This document shows positions 11,701 through 23,481 of a DNA stretch of 64,000 nucleotides, piece by piece (the first letter of the stretch is position 1; every line of letters starts with the position of its first letter). The translations under genes were made by a program, and so were the position numbers. The stretch is taken from positions 1,302,001 to 1,366,000 of the forward strand of contig NC_085116.1 in NCBI RefSeq assembly GCF_030269925.1, written 5' to 3'. The notes beneath the pieces were generated by a model that made no database searches, was not told the DNA's origin, and worked only from the letters and a program-made list of their open reading frames with translations. Source of the stretch: Bombyx mori (taxonomy: Eukaryota; Arthropoda; Insecta; Lepidoptera; Bombycidae).

Positions 11701-12942
11701 AAAAAGCTCTGTTCACTGTATGTTTAGTATTATTAGGATGATAAGCAAACGTTATTAGGACGTAAGCAGAATCTATAAATGGAGTCTTTAGGATTATTTT
11801 GATAATATAGAACCCTTCACATCGGATCGTATGAATGCGTTACGATAGATATAGGCACCAGAAATAAATATAATCAGTACTAATATATATTTAATACTCA
11901 ATATGACATTTCGAAAATTTTACAGATTTCGTGAACACGGATGTTTCAAAACAGTAACATATTGTTTCTTTGAAGACTTGACAAAACTTAAGAAAATACA
12001 ACCGATTCATTTTGTTGAATTGCGTTGAATAGCTGCATTACGCTCTCATTACAAATATGCAGTTTCAAATGTTGCCGATCCTGTTAGCAGACAAGTCTAC
12101 GGATGGCAAGAAGTCTCAGGGTCACATCGCTAATTAAGGTAATGTGTGCTAGTGCAAACCGAGGTGAGGTATTTCAAGATGATTCGAATGATTGGCCAGG
12201 GCTGACACAGGCAGAGTTTGTGAAATAGTCGCAATCCAGAGCATCTTTTAGGTTAATTTGAATCCTACTTTTACTTCTTTAAGCATCCCTAGAATTTTAC
12301 TAGTTGAAGGGCGTATTCTGAGCCGAAACATAATAACAAATTTTGAATTTTAAATATTGTTAATTTGCAAGCCGTAGTCAGTGCTACGTCAGTGAGGGTA
12401 CATGTGATTCGCATTCAAGGACTCTGCATCATTAATTATGCCATCTCGAAATGAAATGAAAAACTAAGAAACAAGGTAAATTAAGTCTTAAACTTAATCA
12501 GAAATACCTAGAATATCAATTTTAATTTATGGCTCAATTCGAAATTAGTGCAGTAAAGAAATTATGGTATTAAAATACTAGAATTATACTTTCACTTTGA
12601 CTTATAACGATTGCCATAGATCATTTGTTAACATTTACAGATCTGATGTTCAACAATTAATTGTAATAAATAAAAATGTCCTTGACAATTAAATAGTGCA
12701 CACAGTACATACAATAAAATATCATAATTACGTTAAGAATCTAAGTAGCTACTTATGAATACGGCAACATTACGTCATATCGTAAAATCATGTGATCGGG
12801 CGATTGTTAAAGTTAATCATTAACTAATTCACCTTTCAAACGTTCTACCTTGGATCACTAACACAGAAAATCATATATAGATTTATTTCTGTTTGAATAA
12901 AATTTTCGAATTTATATTTCAAGAATTATTTTCAACTACCTC

Positions 12943-13174
12943 CTTTTTTTATTGCTTAGATGGGTGGACGAGCCGGTGTTAAGTGGTTACTGGAGCCCAT
13001 AGACGTTTACAACGTAAATGCGCCACCCATCTTGAGATATAAGTTCTAAAGTCTCAGTAAAGTTATAGCGGCTGCCCCACCCTTCAAGCCGAAACGCATT
13101 ACTGCTTCACGGCAGAAATAGGCGGGTGGTGGTACCTACCCGTGCGGACTCACATGAGATCCTACCACCACTAC
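12943..13174 (-). mobile_element. BMC1-type LINE 3' end
   Basis: Reverse-strand copy from a T run and ATTGCTTAGATGGGTGGACG to CCTACCACCACT. A few bases lost near GAGCC/GGTGTTAAG. Confidence 0.88.
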
Positions 13175-13575
13175 CTACCAAGATACTGTAATAAATTTAT
13201 GTGGTGGCAATAAGCGACGGATAGAAGAAAATTAATTGAGAATATCACATTGATAAGAATATTAAACGTCTATGCTGCCATCCATCTTAAAACATTAGTA
13301 CAATTTTTAAACTAAAATCCATGATAGCTTAACAGTAGATATGGGTCGATTAATGGTACCAATCGAATGGGTTCCCAATACGCCTCACCATGAGGTTTAA
13401 GTACAATGCGTTCTTTATTATATACTAAGTTTTTTGTATCTTCACTAAAACACTATTTTGGCTTAGAATTGGACCGATTCAAATCTTAAAGTGCATGTCT
13501 TAGGGACTTCTTATTCGTGATGGGTTGACGTCCGACAGGCAGTTCGTAAAAGTCATGGCAAATTTCCGTGCAGCA

Positions 13576-13630
13576 GGAATACTGTGCTTACACAGAGAGA
13601 ATAATAAGAGGGAATACTGTGCTTACACAG
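13576..13630 (+). repeat. 20-bp perfect direct repeat
   Basis: GGAATACTGTGCTTACACAG occurs at 13576-13595 and 13611-13630, separated by 15 bp, giving a 35-bp tandem period with less than two units. Confidence 0.9.
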
Positions 13631-14261
13631 CCTAGTGTCGGATCGGGGTTAGAAGAATATTTCCTAATAAGATTACCCCAAAATATTTTAGAGACAAAAT
13701 CTCGACCCTTTGCATAACAGTAAGAAGCACACCAAATGTGTTGCTTGTACGTGTAAGTAATATTTGGGAGCCCTTGGTCTGCTTGTTTGCCTCATATATA
13801 CAAAAATATTCGATACCAAATCAGACAGCCAAAGCCGCGTGCATGACGGTTATAGAAACCCCGATATCGTCACAAAAATCTTTCGAAACAGATTTTGCTT
13901 TTGTCCAATTTCGTTGGATAATATCAAGCCTTCGCGGTTTGATTCCTGTTCACATGTCGTAATGCGTTAAGGAAAAAAATTGGATTAAAATCATCATTGC
14001 ATCTGAAGTGATAGTCTGATGTGTTAATGATTCCTAAGAGGGGCTTACAAGATAAATATAGCAAACTTGGTTTAAGCAGTATAGCAGTTGAGATCTAAAA
14101 TTGAATGAGTATACACTGCTCAAAGGAACAGCATCCAAAATAGAAATTATCAAGTTTAATTATCGTATATATTTTTAATAATAGTGGACTTTATTTGAAT
14201 ATTTATTAACTAAATTATTTTACTTATCTTTTTCACTTTCACTTCATATCTGCAAATAAGG

Positions 14262-14374
14262 TTTTTTTTATTGCCCTTGTAAGCAAACGAGTATACGGCC
14301 CACCTGATGGTGAGTAGTTACCGTCGCCCATGGACTTCAGCAATGCCAAGGGCAGAGCCAAGCCGCTGTCTACC
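14262..14374 (-). mobile_element. Bm1 unit forming the 3' UTR of a LINE fragment
   Basis: Consensus Bm1 unit on the minus strand. Unlike other copies it does not end at GGTAG(G/A)CAGCGG but continues directly into LINE coding sequence at 14375-14570. The TAG in its first bases (14372-14370) is the stop codon of that frame. Confidence 0.85.
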
Positions 14375-14570
14375 GCTTAATAATCTCCACAAGCCTCGTT
14401 GAAGAAGGGCATGTCATAGCGCTCGGGAACAACGTGGAGGGGACCTCATTCCATAGCCGGATGGTACGTGGCAAAAAAGCTCTCTGGAAACGCACTGCGG
14501 ATTACCGCAGTGGCTCCAGGTAGTATGGATGAACTCTACTCCGGTGGCGGGCGGTGCGATGGTAAAAACG
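14370..14570 (-). pseudogene. LINE ORF2 C-terminal fragment joined to a Bm1 tail
   Basis: One minus-strand frame reads RHRSRVHPYYLEPLR, a stop, then SAVRFQRAFLPRTIRLWNEV and PSTLFPSAMTC, ending EIIKR-stop. The HPY...L, RTxRLWNExPS pattern is characteristic of CR1/Jockey-related ORF2 C-termini. One in-frame stop (TAA after LEPLR) makes it a dead fragment. Confidence 0.75.
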
Positions 14571-15013
14571 AGATGATGGTATCATCTCGAAAAATATACA
14601 TTTACAACGCTTTAGGTTGTATTATGTATGTATATATAATATTTGTTTTTATCTTCGTATCAAAAATACGAAACATTCCTCAACGTCTTCACTATATATT
14701 TGACGGGAGGACGAAAGGTTTTCTTCGTGATAAGTGGTAATCAAAATCGTACTACCCTTTAGAATAGATATTCCCAAAATATTTTGTGCAACAGACCCTT
14801 TTTCCAAAATTCAATGATACCTCAGACTCCTAAAACTAAACTACTTTAAACATATATTTAGTTTTTTCCTATTGATGCGAAATACTTACCCATTTGTAAA
14901 AATTTGCTACTGGTTAAGTTATCGTGTGTGTGTATTTAGTCGATATCGACCCCTTTGGGATTCACTACTTTAGTCAAAACGAATGATTGGTTCGCACTAA
15001 GAGTAGGCACGCT

Positions 15014-15412
15014 AAAAATAAGAAAAATACAAAAAGTTAAAAGAGAAAAAATTAGACAAAAAACTAAAGTTGTAGATGCCTTAAAACAGAAGTGGCAGTG
15101 GGCAGAACATATTTAAAGCAATACGCACAGACAAAAGATGTATATTACAGATAACTATGTGGAAAGGAACAAGAGGTAAAAGAAGGAGAGGGCGCTCTAG
15201 AAAAAGGTGGACAGAAGATATAAAATCGATACCAAGAAGCGATTGGAAAAAGAAAGCCATGAACAAAGTGGTTTGAAAGAAGTTGTCTTTATTATTGGAA
15301 CGAAGTTCCTTATCCCGGGATCTACCTCGAATAGAACTTAAAATTAATGTTTTTATAATAAGGAACTTCGTTCCTATCCGGTGTCCCACGACACCAAGCA
15401 TCTTTTTTTTAT
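15014..15412 (+). mobile_element. 5'-truncated RTE-like LINE 3' end with 16-bp TSD
   Basis: Flanked by perfect TAAGAGTAGGCACGCT at 14998-15013 and 15413-15428. The insert encodes a broken ORF2 C-terminus: KQKWQWAEHI, then after a stop and frameshift GKRRRGRSRKRWTEDIKSIP and RSDWKKKAMNKVV. The UTR carries the GGAACGAAGTTCC inverted pair (15297-15374) and the hairpin GTGTCccacGACAC before a T-rich end. The same ORF2 tail occurs intact at 43958-44112. Confidence 0.85.
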
Positions 15413-15890
15413 TAAGAGTAGGCACGCTGGAGGAACACGCGACCTGCAATAATCCTTTAAATATCATTCAAACAATAAGAAAAACAGTACCGATCCAGTT
15501 TCGTCGCGATGCCCTTTCGAATCGTTGTGTTGAAACGATTTACGCAACCAGAGCTACTGCACTGACCACTTCCTTAACTTATACTGTATGCATGCAGATT
15601 ATGAAACCGTTTGTTCCAGTCATCTTGGTTTTAGTTACATTACCTACTTTCAGTTTAATGTAGCTTAAACAAGTAATAGACCTTAAGAGCCTAGCGTCTA
15701 ATACTACTTACGGTTCGAATCAATTAACATCGTTGCACATTCCCTGATGAATATCTCATGACACGCATAGCAAGACATGAAGCGGCGTTATTGTAATTTT
15801 CTCATTAATAGCCGAATTCTCCCGCCGTAAAAATACGAATCGGGAAATTTTTATTTTTATTTCTTTGTTGTAATCACCATATACCCATTA

Positions 15891-16089
15891 CAGGTGCCCC
15901 GGTCACCGTCCTTGCCGAATTCGAATCCGTGGGTCGCGTTTCCGATCCGATGGTAAATTCGGTAAAGCACTGCTCTTGCTAGGGCCAGTGTAAGCAACCC
16001 TCCCGGTTTGAGCCCCGTGAGTTTACCTACACGTCAAGGAGAAGCTGAAATAGCCTCTCAAGGCTATCAGCATAGGTAGGGAAAAAAAC
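15891..16089 (+). mobile_element. Jockey-type LINE 3' UTR fragment
   Basis: Carries GGTCACCGTCCTTGCCGAA, GGGTCGCGTTTCCGATCCGA, GCACTGCTCTTGCTAGGG and TATCAGCATAGGTAGG plus an A run, matching the UTR after the ORF at 47.5 kb with a small internal deletion. Confidence 0.78.
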
Positions 16090-16244
16090 AAAGCAAGAAC
16101 AGATTGTAAAAACTAAAAGCTCCCAAACACAGTCTTCGCCAAAGAATCTCTTTAAAGTACAATAAATGAAGGTATATGACGGTACCAATAAATTCACGGG
16201 TTCCTTCTTGTCTTTATGCTCTGGTATATTACGTAAAAGTGGCC

Positions 16245-16345
16245 AGCAAGAAATGGATGAGGAAAGCCAAAGACCGGGCTCAGTGGTGTGCATTGGGAGA
16301 GGCCTGTGTCCAGCAGCAGACGACTGTGGGCTGATGATGATGACG
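16245..16345 (+). pseudogene. RTE-like LINE ORF2 C-terminal end
   Basis: Reads KKWMRKAKDRAQWCALGEAC then VQQQTTVG-stop followed by GATGATGATGA. The WMRKAxDRAxWxxLGEAxVQQ pattern is a common lepidopteran LINE ORF2 terminus. Short 5'-truncated copy. Confidence 0.65.
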
Positions 16346-16759
16346 ATATTATGTAATTGGCTAGAAAGTGGTGAAGCAAAATATGAAAAATATATGCGCT
16401 CAATACTTGCGAGATGTCAAGGAATGTAAACATCTCGTCGTGTTAATACTCTGTATCTTTTAAATTATTAGATGAGTTATATTGTAAAGACGTTTGAAAT
16501 AACAGAACATAAAACGTAGTCCAAGACCGCATATTGTGGTGAAACTTGGCGGGGGAGGTTTCCAGTTGTGGATGTCAACAGACTGATGATATTGAGCGAT
16601 ATTCAGATATGGGATATTTTCTGTGACAACTGTCAAGTGTCGATTTTATTAAATTCATTACATGCTTTGGTAAACAGAAATGAGGCTTCAGAAGTAGGCA
16701 AGACAGACTTAGACATGTTAGACTAAACCATCAGATTGGTCGCAAATTTGACTTTTTTC

Positions 16760-16915
16760 CACCGGAGAAAATCGCCGGTTCCCCACCCGCGCGGCAGTTG
16801 GGGTATGTGGGAATTGAACTTCACTAAAACTCCTCCAGCTCACAACCGGCGCCCTACCTCAGACCGGGCCGGAGCCCAGTCGGGGCTATTGAGACGGCGG
16901 GACAGGGTTGACGCA
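16760..16915. other. GC-rich patch of unknown origin
   Basis: About 155 bp much richer in GC than its surroundings and open on the plus strand. No recognised motif. Possibly part of a LINE or a processed sequence; function unknown. Confidence 0.3.
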
Positions 16916-16919
16916 GATC

Positions 16920-17890
16920 ATATTATTATTACATACATCCCGCGCAAACTTGACTTAACAATTAATAAAGTGAGCATCATATCCTCACCAATTCGTGTTT
17001 CCTGGTCATTGAAGTCTGCAGAAAAGACAACAATAAATGGTCACCAGAAATAATAGACAGCAAAATTTCCATTGACTAGCCAAGGTCAAAAATACTGCAG
17101 CTGAATAAAAGGTGTGTGTCTTTTATGAAATTGCTATAACAACATTCACTCGGTATCGGCTTATTGAAGCTAATATTTTTCAGTGTTTATTTCATAAGTG
17201 ACCTAACTGGCATGTCAGAAAGGTTGCCTTTAAAGTTCAATAGTACCTCTCGGCTCTCATATTGATTTCGAAATCATTTTGTAATTTTTTTTTCGAAAAT
17301 TACTTAGCCGCACCTTCTAATTCATAATATCGCGTGGGTTCACATACTGATTGACTTTTGACTCCATGTCGAAATGATGACTAATCACGCTTGGGAACAG
17401 AATAAATATAGGCAATGGTTAATATACCACATTGCTAATAGGCTCGACGGCTTTTTTTGGGAAAATTCTTTTCAAACCTGGCTTGAGAAAAGCTAAGTCA
17501 CAGCGTAGGGAAAAAACAAAATGGAGGATATTTTATCACACAATCAGACCTACCCTTCGAAGCTTACTGCGTGTTAGCTACAAAGTAAATAAAACAAAAA
17601 CTATATACCAATTTTTAATGTATCCTTGTAATTTAGTTTATAAAGATCTCTCTAAAATTCATTATGCAAATTAAAAGTTTTAGTAATAAATAAAGCTTAA
17701 AAGATTGTGTTTTAATTTAGAAATTTCCTTACGAGACTTTTGCGATAAAAGCTTACGTAATATTGTGATGTAATAAAATAATTTTATTGTCATCGGAAGC
17801 CACATCAGAATAGATTATTGCAATACTCGCTTCTCGATATTATTATCCTTCTCTGTTAGCAACGTAGTGAAGGTGGCTCGAATCGATTAT
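16920..17890. other. AT-rich stretch, nothing recognised
   Basis: No coding pattern or repeat shared with other positions in the window. Confidence 0.45.
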
Positions 17891-17899
17891 TATTGGTTA

Positions 17900-18178
17900 C
17901 TAGCTGACCCGGCAGACTTCGCAGTGCCTCAATCGACAAATAAAATACCTAAACTTTTGTATAAAATAAACAAAAGGAATCCGTCCGACGGGGGACACAT
18001 CAAAGGGAAAACAAAATTGTTATTTTTATTTAATTCCGAGCATTTTCATATTTATTTACCTTTTAAACCTTCTCTGGACTTCCACAAATAATTCAAGACC
18101 AAAGTTATCCAAATCGGTCCAGCCGTTCTCGAGTTTTAGCGAGACTAACGAACAGCAATTCATTTTTATATATATAGA
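17900..18178 (-). mobile_element. Helitron-like non-autonomous element, family 2
   Basis: On the minus strand it begins TCTATATATATAAAAATGAA and ends CCGGGTCAGCTAG, with A before and T after. Contains GTTCGTTAGTCTCGCTAAAA and CGGCTGGACCGATTTGG. Four related copies occur in this window. Confidence 0.75.
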
Positions 18179-18179
18179 T

Positions 18180-18345
18180 AGATATTGTTTATTGCGTAGA
18201 GGAATTAACAAGCTCACGGACCGCCGGAGTGCTTATAGTCCATGGACATCACCACTTGAATGCCACTACACGCCATGATACTTGAGGTCTATCGTTTCAA
18301 CTGTATTATTCGTCAGGCCGCGACTTTGAAAGTTAGCCGAGTGGC
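18180..18345 (-). repeat. Diverged BMC1-related remnant
   Basis: TTGCGTAGAGGAATTAACAAGCTCACGG, CATGGACATCACCACTTGAATGCC follow BMC1 order on the minus strand at low identity; abuts the Helitron-like element. Confidence 0.45.
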
Positions 18346-18354
18346 TTTAATAAT

Positions 18355-18575
18355 AAATAAAAAATAATAATAATATTAATGGCTGGTTCGAAATAAGTAT
18401 CAATTGAATGGAATATTTTAAATGTATTCAACTGATAATTATTCTTAATAATGCATTTTTATTTGATTTGTTTTGGTAACTTTAAGTATGTTTTAACTTT
18501 CAATGATACTATGCACACACATGGGCTTGTTGTTGTTTTGTCTGAAATAAAAGAAATCATTCATTAATACATTCA
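18355..18575 (+). mobile_element. LINE 3' UTR fragment (same as 40126-40320)
   Basis: TCAATTGAATGGAATATTTTAAATG, CAACTGATAA, TCAATGATACTATGCACACA and GGGCTTGTTGTTG align with the UTR that follows a CR1-like ORF2 end at 40.1 kb. Non-coding. Confidence 0.65.
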
Positions 18576-19323
18576 TTCTTTAAATACTTACTATAGGCCG
18601 TAGAAATTACAAGCTCAACACGATTTCAATGGCTTAGTTGCTAAATAGGTAGGATTGTGGTACTTATCGATGTGGCCATACGACTTACCCCAAATGATAC
18701 ATATGAATATAGTCATACAGCAAACGAACAATTTTAATAAATAAATACCTTACTCAATTAATTTAACGTACTGGACGCCTATACATAGAAGGATCGATCC
18801 ATTATGCACTACGTAAGGCTGCAGTTTTGGTAATATTCAATTTCTCATAAATATCAATAGTGTAGTCTAATTGTAAATCTCAAAATGATGCCTCCAATGA
18901 ACACTGCGCTAACTCCAAATTCGTAGGTTTACAGGAGGAGCGTTTAAATGAAAAAAGTTGAAAAAATCTTTGTTATTGCAGATATATTTATGGTTTTTTC
19001 TTGTAATCTAACTAGCTGATTTACTCTTGCTTCGAACCCCATCAATAATAATTTGTAATACTTTTAAAATAGTGAAGCGATTTGCGTGAAAAACGAAAAT
19101 TTCAAAATTTTGAGTTAGAGTAGTGTTCATTGGAGGCATCAAAAATGCAATTCTTTTAAATTTGAGTGCAGCTGACCACGTAAACATTATTCATACTAAA
19201 ATTACATTTTGATTTTGTACTGATGAACCTTTTTTTCTATATAGTTGTACCATGCTGCGGCCACATAAGTTTGAACACTTACGAACACAGACACCACGAA
19301 ATTGGTTCAAAATCCCAAAAAAA
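18576..19323. other. AT-rich stretch, nothing recognised
   Basis: A GATGCCTCCAATGAACACTG block near 18895 has an inverted partner (CAGTGTTCATTGGAGGCATC-like) near 19125, about 230 bp away, which suggests a small foldback or inverted-repeat element. No gene. Confidence 0.45.
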
Positions 19324-19638
19324 TTAGGGCGCGTCCAACTTGGTACACGTGAAAGAAGTGAGACTTCTTTTGCGGTGTAGTATTAAGGTTTGCTTTATTT
19401 TTCATCCTTAAATTAAATTTCTCTTGTAATAGAGAATACTATTATTATATTATTATCATATTATTATTATATAAAAGAGAAACGACCTAGCTCGCTTTAT
19501 GCTTTCCCTCACTCCATGGTCGAGTGGTTTGCGAGAAACTCAGTCTATTTTCTCATTCTGGCTCTTCTTAAACTGTATCTTTTCTCTCTATCCGTAACGA
19601 ATCTGTCACGAGTTCAATTTTACCCTCAACGCGCCTAA
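19324..19638 (-). mobile_element. TIR element (MITE-like), copy 2
   Basis: TTAGGGCGCGTCC at one end and CAACGCGCCTAA at the other give roughly 11-12-bp imperfect terminal inverted repeats. The interior matches copy 1 at 11156-11432 in reverse. An ATT-rich expansion (about 19440-19480) lies inside. No transposase. Confidence 0.7.
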
Positions 19639-20288
19639 AGAAGTTTCACTTCAAAAAGAAATCATAAAATTCTTCACTGTCCGGCTCTTAACACGATTAT
19701 ATACTAATTAAGCAATACTGTGTATTATATTTAATGTTGCAACCAAAAATATTCAGTGCATGTCCGCGGACTCGTGTGTTCTGCTGCAAAACGTATTATG
19801 CCTTTCGAAATCCTGTAATTGACTTGCGACAAGCAGCACTCGGAGATTAGCTGAGCGCGCTGAGTTCACGGACTGCCAATGGTGCAGAGTTTATTACGGT
19901 CGTTGCGTGCACCTTTTAATAGCTAGTTGGAATCTAATCAATGTGTACGTGTAATGATACGTACTAATTATGTATGAGGTCTTGAACATGAATGAGTTAT
20001 CTGAACTACTAACAACATACAGAGAGTAGGTCGGTGGATATGGATATCGAAATTATCAGTTTTCCTAATCTTAAGTTTAATCTCTTATTTACTAACTTCG
20101 TTTGATTTCGGTTTTCGTAATCATAATCAGAGGAGGCCAGGTGTTATGCGCCAACCATCTTCTCTATTAAAGTTGGGTTAGTTTTGTTATTTCAATGGCA
20201 TCTCGCGCCATCCATGGAAATAACTTGTTATCTTTTTCGATAAGCATGATTGCTTCGCGGCGGCAAAAGTAAGCGGGTCTTTGCGAGC

Positions 20289-20404
20289 TATTTTTTTGTT
20301 GCCTTTACTGGCAGACGACCATACAGCCCACCTGATGGTAAGCTGTTACGGTCGTTCATGGATTTAATTAATGCCAGGGGTCAAGCCAAGCCGTTACCTA
20401 CCAT
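20289..20404 (-). mobile_element. Bm1-type SINE 3' unit, diverged
   Basis: TTGCCTTTACTGGCAGACGA, CCCACCTGATGGTAAGC and AAGCCGTTACCTACC in order on the minus strand. Confidence 0.75.
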
Positions 20405-22098
20405 AAGGCTACCGGCTTTACCGGCTAGCCGAATTAACAAAACTGATTTCTCCTTATCAACCTTACTACGATAGTGCTTATTTGTGATTACAACAAACAC
20501 TGCTTTGTTAATAATAAAATCAATTGTAGAACACCTAAAGAGCTAACAAAACTTCTAAAACGTTATCTATAAAATAAAAAAAAATGTTTTTACATCACAC
20601 AATTAACACATTCACTATAATAATTATTGATACAACTAATATTCTTAATGATTGTGAAATAAAAAAATCATATTATACTAAATTCTTTTAATTTGCATAC
20701 AAAATATTCAAATGAAGCCTTATTTTAAGATATTGCAAGAGATTTTCGTAATATTTAGTTCGACGCAACAATCAGATGTTAGGTGACATACAACATGTGT
20801 TAGGTAGATACGTGTACTGTTAACCGGAATGCTTAATTATGTAATTTAAAATTTATCATAAAACATTTGGAACTAGCGTGAGTGACGAGCGGAGAGCGGA
20901 CAGACAAGCGTTAGCGGTTTGAATGCACGAATCTAACATTTTGTCGAATATCTGTCTGCTTGTTTGTTAGTTGTTGTTATGTTTATCCTTTGAGGATGCT
21001 TTTTGTTATACTGGACTACCGAAATGCGCGCGAGTAGTTTTTACCAAAATCGTATTTCATTTGTGAAAGTGGTTCAAATGGAAATTGTACTAGAATTTTG
21101 TAAGTTTATTGAATTGATTTTCATATTAACTCCATATTTAATTGGTTATAAAAACATCTTCGTATGACGGATACACTGTCGCTATAAGTTTGAAGTTGTT
21201 TTAATTTATACAATATGTTTTGCCAGATCTTAACAGCTACAATTGAAGAGAATAAATCTACAAAGCATAGACGTGCTCTCCTTTACATCACAGCAGAGAC
21301 TTAGGTTAACCTTTTAAGCACATCATGATGGAAATAAATAAACACTTGCACACTTCCATTGGTTTGTTAGTTACAGATTATATAATATCTTCATATTTCT
21401 TTGTTGATATATTAACATGTTACAGGGAAAAACACGCAAGACGGCAAATTTAAATTTGAATTTGTCATTCACAATTTCAAAGGCGAATAGATTTAGCGTA
21501 GTCTAAATGTACCTAAGCTGTATGTATGTATAATAGTATCTTTCAGTAGACTTTCAAAATCAAAACCCGCCCTATCGATTTCACTTGTACCATACACGAA
21601 GAGCGAGTGTGTCGTATGTACGCATGGCGACTAGTGCCATTGGCCCCCTTACCTATTGTAGGTCGATAAACATTGGTTCACGGAATTCTTTATAGTACTT
21701 TTATGATAATCTAGAGTAATGGATGTTACAGAAAGTTACGACAATTTCGTTTGTGTACATAGATTACCCAATAGATATTCAAGGACAATTGTTTTGAAAT
21801 TTTAAAGCCAGAATGCATTATCAAATATTAATTAGATTAGCTAAAACACCCACACGAGTTCACATTTGATTTAATATTAAGCGGTTTTGCGAATGTGAAG
21901 TTTATCATCTTGAAACATACGATTAGAATCTGTTGCTTATTGGTACTTGCATCAGTTGTGATTCCGCGGCTGCTACGCCGGAGATACACAGTGTAATATT
22001 GATCCCCGCGCAATTAATCTGCCGACACTACTAGTAATATAAGGTTCTTTAGGTCAGAAAGCAGTTTAAGCAAAATTTTCTCTAAGCTACCTCTAGGG
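20405..22098. other. AT-rich stretch, no gene seen
   Basis: No recognisable gene or repeat. A GC-richer 60 bp near 20875-20935 has no interpretable pattern. Confidence 0.45.
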
Positions 22099-22298
22099 AC
22101 TGGTGGTAGGACCTCTTGTGAGTCGCCACGGGTAAGTACCACCACCCTGCCAGTTTCAGCCGTGAAGCAGTAATGCGTTTCGGTTTGAAGGGTGGGACAG
22201 CCGTTGTAACTATACTGAGACATATCTCATATCTCAAGGTGGGTGGTGGCATTTACGTGTAGATGTGCGCTTGTCCACCAATTTATACAATAAAAAAA
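22099..22298 (+). mobile_element. BMC1-type LINE 3' end, internally deleted
   Basis: Starts ACTGGTGGTAGG. After TTACGTGTAGATGTG it jumps to GCTTGTCCACCA, losing about 40 bp, then ends in ATACAATAAAAAAA. Confidence 0.85.
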
Positions 22299-22409
22299 GG
22301 GAAGGAACATATTTTCAATTTATGTACTGCAGAAGTGATGAAGAGATAGTTTTTCCACGGTCAGATAAAATCGACACTAACTTATATAAGTCAAAATAAC
22401 CACCTATCT

Positions 22410-22525
22410 TCTTTTTTTTATTGCCCTTGTAGGCAGACGAGCATACGGCCCCCCGGATGGTGAGTGGTTACCGTCGCCCATGGACTTCAGCAAAGCCAGG
22501 GGCAGAGCCAAGCCGCTGCCTACCA
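22410..22525 (-). mobile_element. Bm1-type SINE 3' unit
   Basis: T run, ATTGCCCTTGTAGGCAGACGAGC through AGCCGCTGCCTACC. Near consensus. Confidence 0.9.
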
Positions 22526-22739
22526 TAAATCTGTATCTGTCTTTAGGTCATCAGTCGGTAAATGTACAAATTGTATTCCGTTCTAAACATGTTTACGATT
22601 GACAAATATGTGATTGTACCAAGAATTTAGGCGTCCATGCAGTTTGAAATCAGAGGAATGTAACTTGAATGATGAAACCGTCCGTTAAGTGATCAGATAA
22701 TGGTCGATTATACAGTTTAATCAATTTATTTTCAACGTT

Positions 22740-22960
22740 TTAGATAGATGAACTATTGACCACAGCCCACCTTAAGGTCTTAAGCGATCAGCAGAGCCTG
22801 TGGTCATCACAACATTAATGACATCACCAACCTTGAGAACTGTGGCCCTAGTTGTAATGGTGTTGAGAAAAAAATGGTCTCTCCCTTCAAATCAAAACGC
22901 ATGATTGCTTCGTATACAGGCAGACATAGATATAGACAGGATGGTGAAACACACGCGTGT
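22740..22960 (-). repeat. Diverged BMC1-related remnant
   Basis: ACCACAGCCCACCTTAAGG, CATCACAACATTAATGACATCACC and TCAAATCAAAACGCATGATTGCTTCG follow BMC1 order in reverse at reduced identity. Confidence 0.5.
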
Positions 22961-23481
22961 GGGCTCATAATACCCCAATATACCAATTATTTTATTTTTT
23001 TTGTATTATTATTTTGTGCTTTAGTTATGGCTGTTATTATCGGTCAATTATCGGTGTTCATTGATAACATTGATCGACCTATACACTCAACCCATGCTTC
23101 CAAGTTAAATCTAATTCGTCTATATAGATTACTTAAGCCAAATCACTTTCAATGAACTAGATATAAATGTACTTAATGTAAAATATCCTAAGACAACAGC
23201 TTTATTAAAAGTTACGCAAAACACTTCACTAAAATTGATACGACATTCAGATAAATATTGGTTTATTGCGAAAGCAAATGCGGCGGTCACTTACAAAATA
23301 GGGTGTTCGGTAGATTCTGAGAGAGAATAAATCCTTACGTGTACATACTGAAATGCATTATTTTTTTATGTATATAATATCTTCATTTTCCTATTGTGCT
23401 ATGAATCACTAGCATCATTTACTGAGCGCTTCAACAAGTTTTTTTTTTCAAACGACGGTTAGAAACTGTCACTTAAACTCG

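Noticed and set aside
15081..15467. Minus-strand 128-codon ORF
   Set aside because: Runs through a TSD-bounded LINE whose recognisable coding is on the plus strand.
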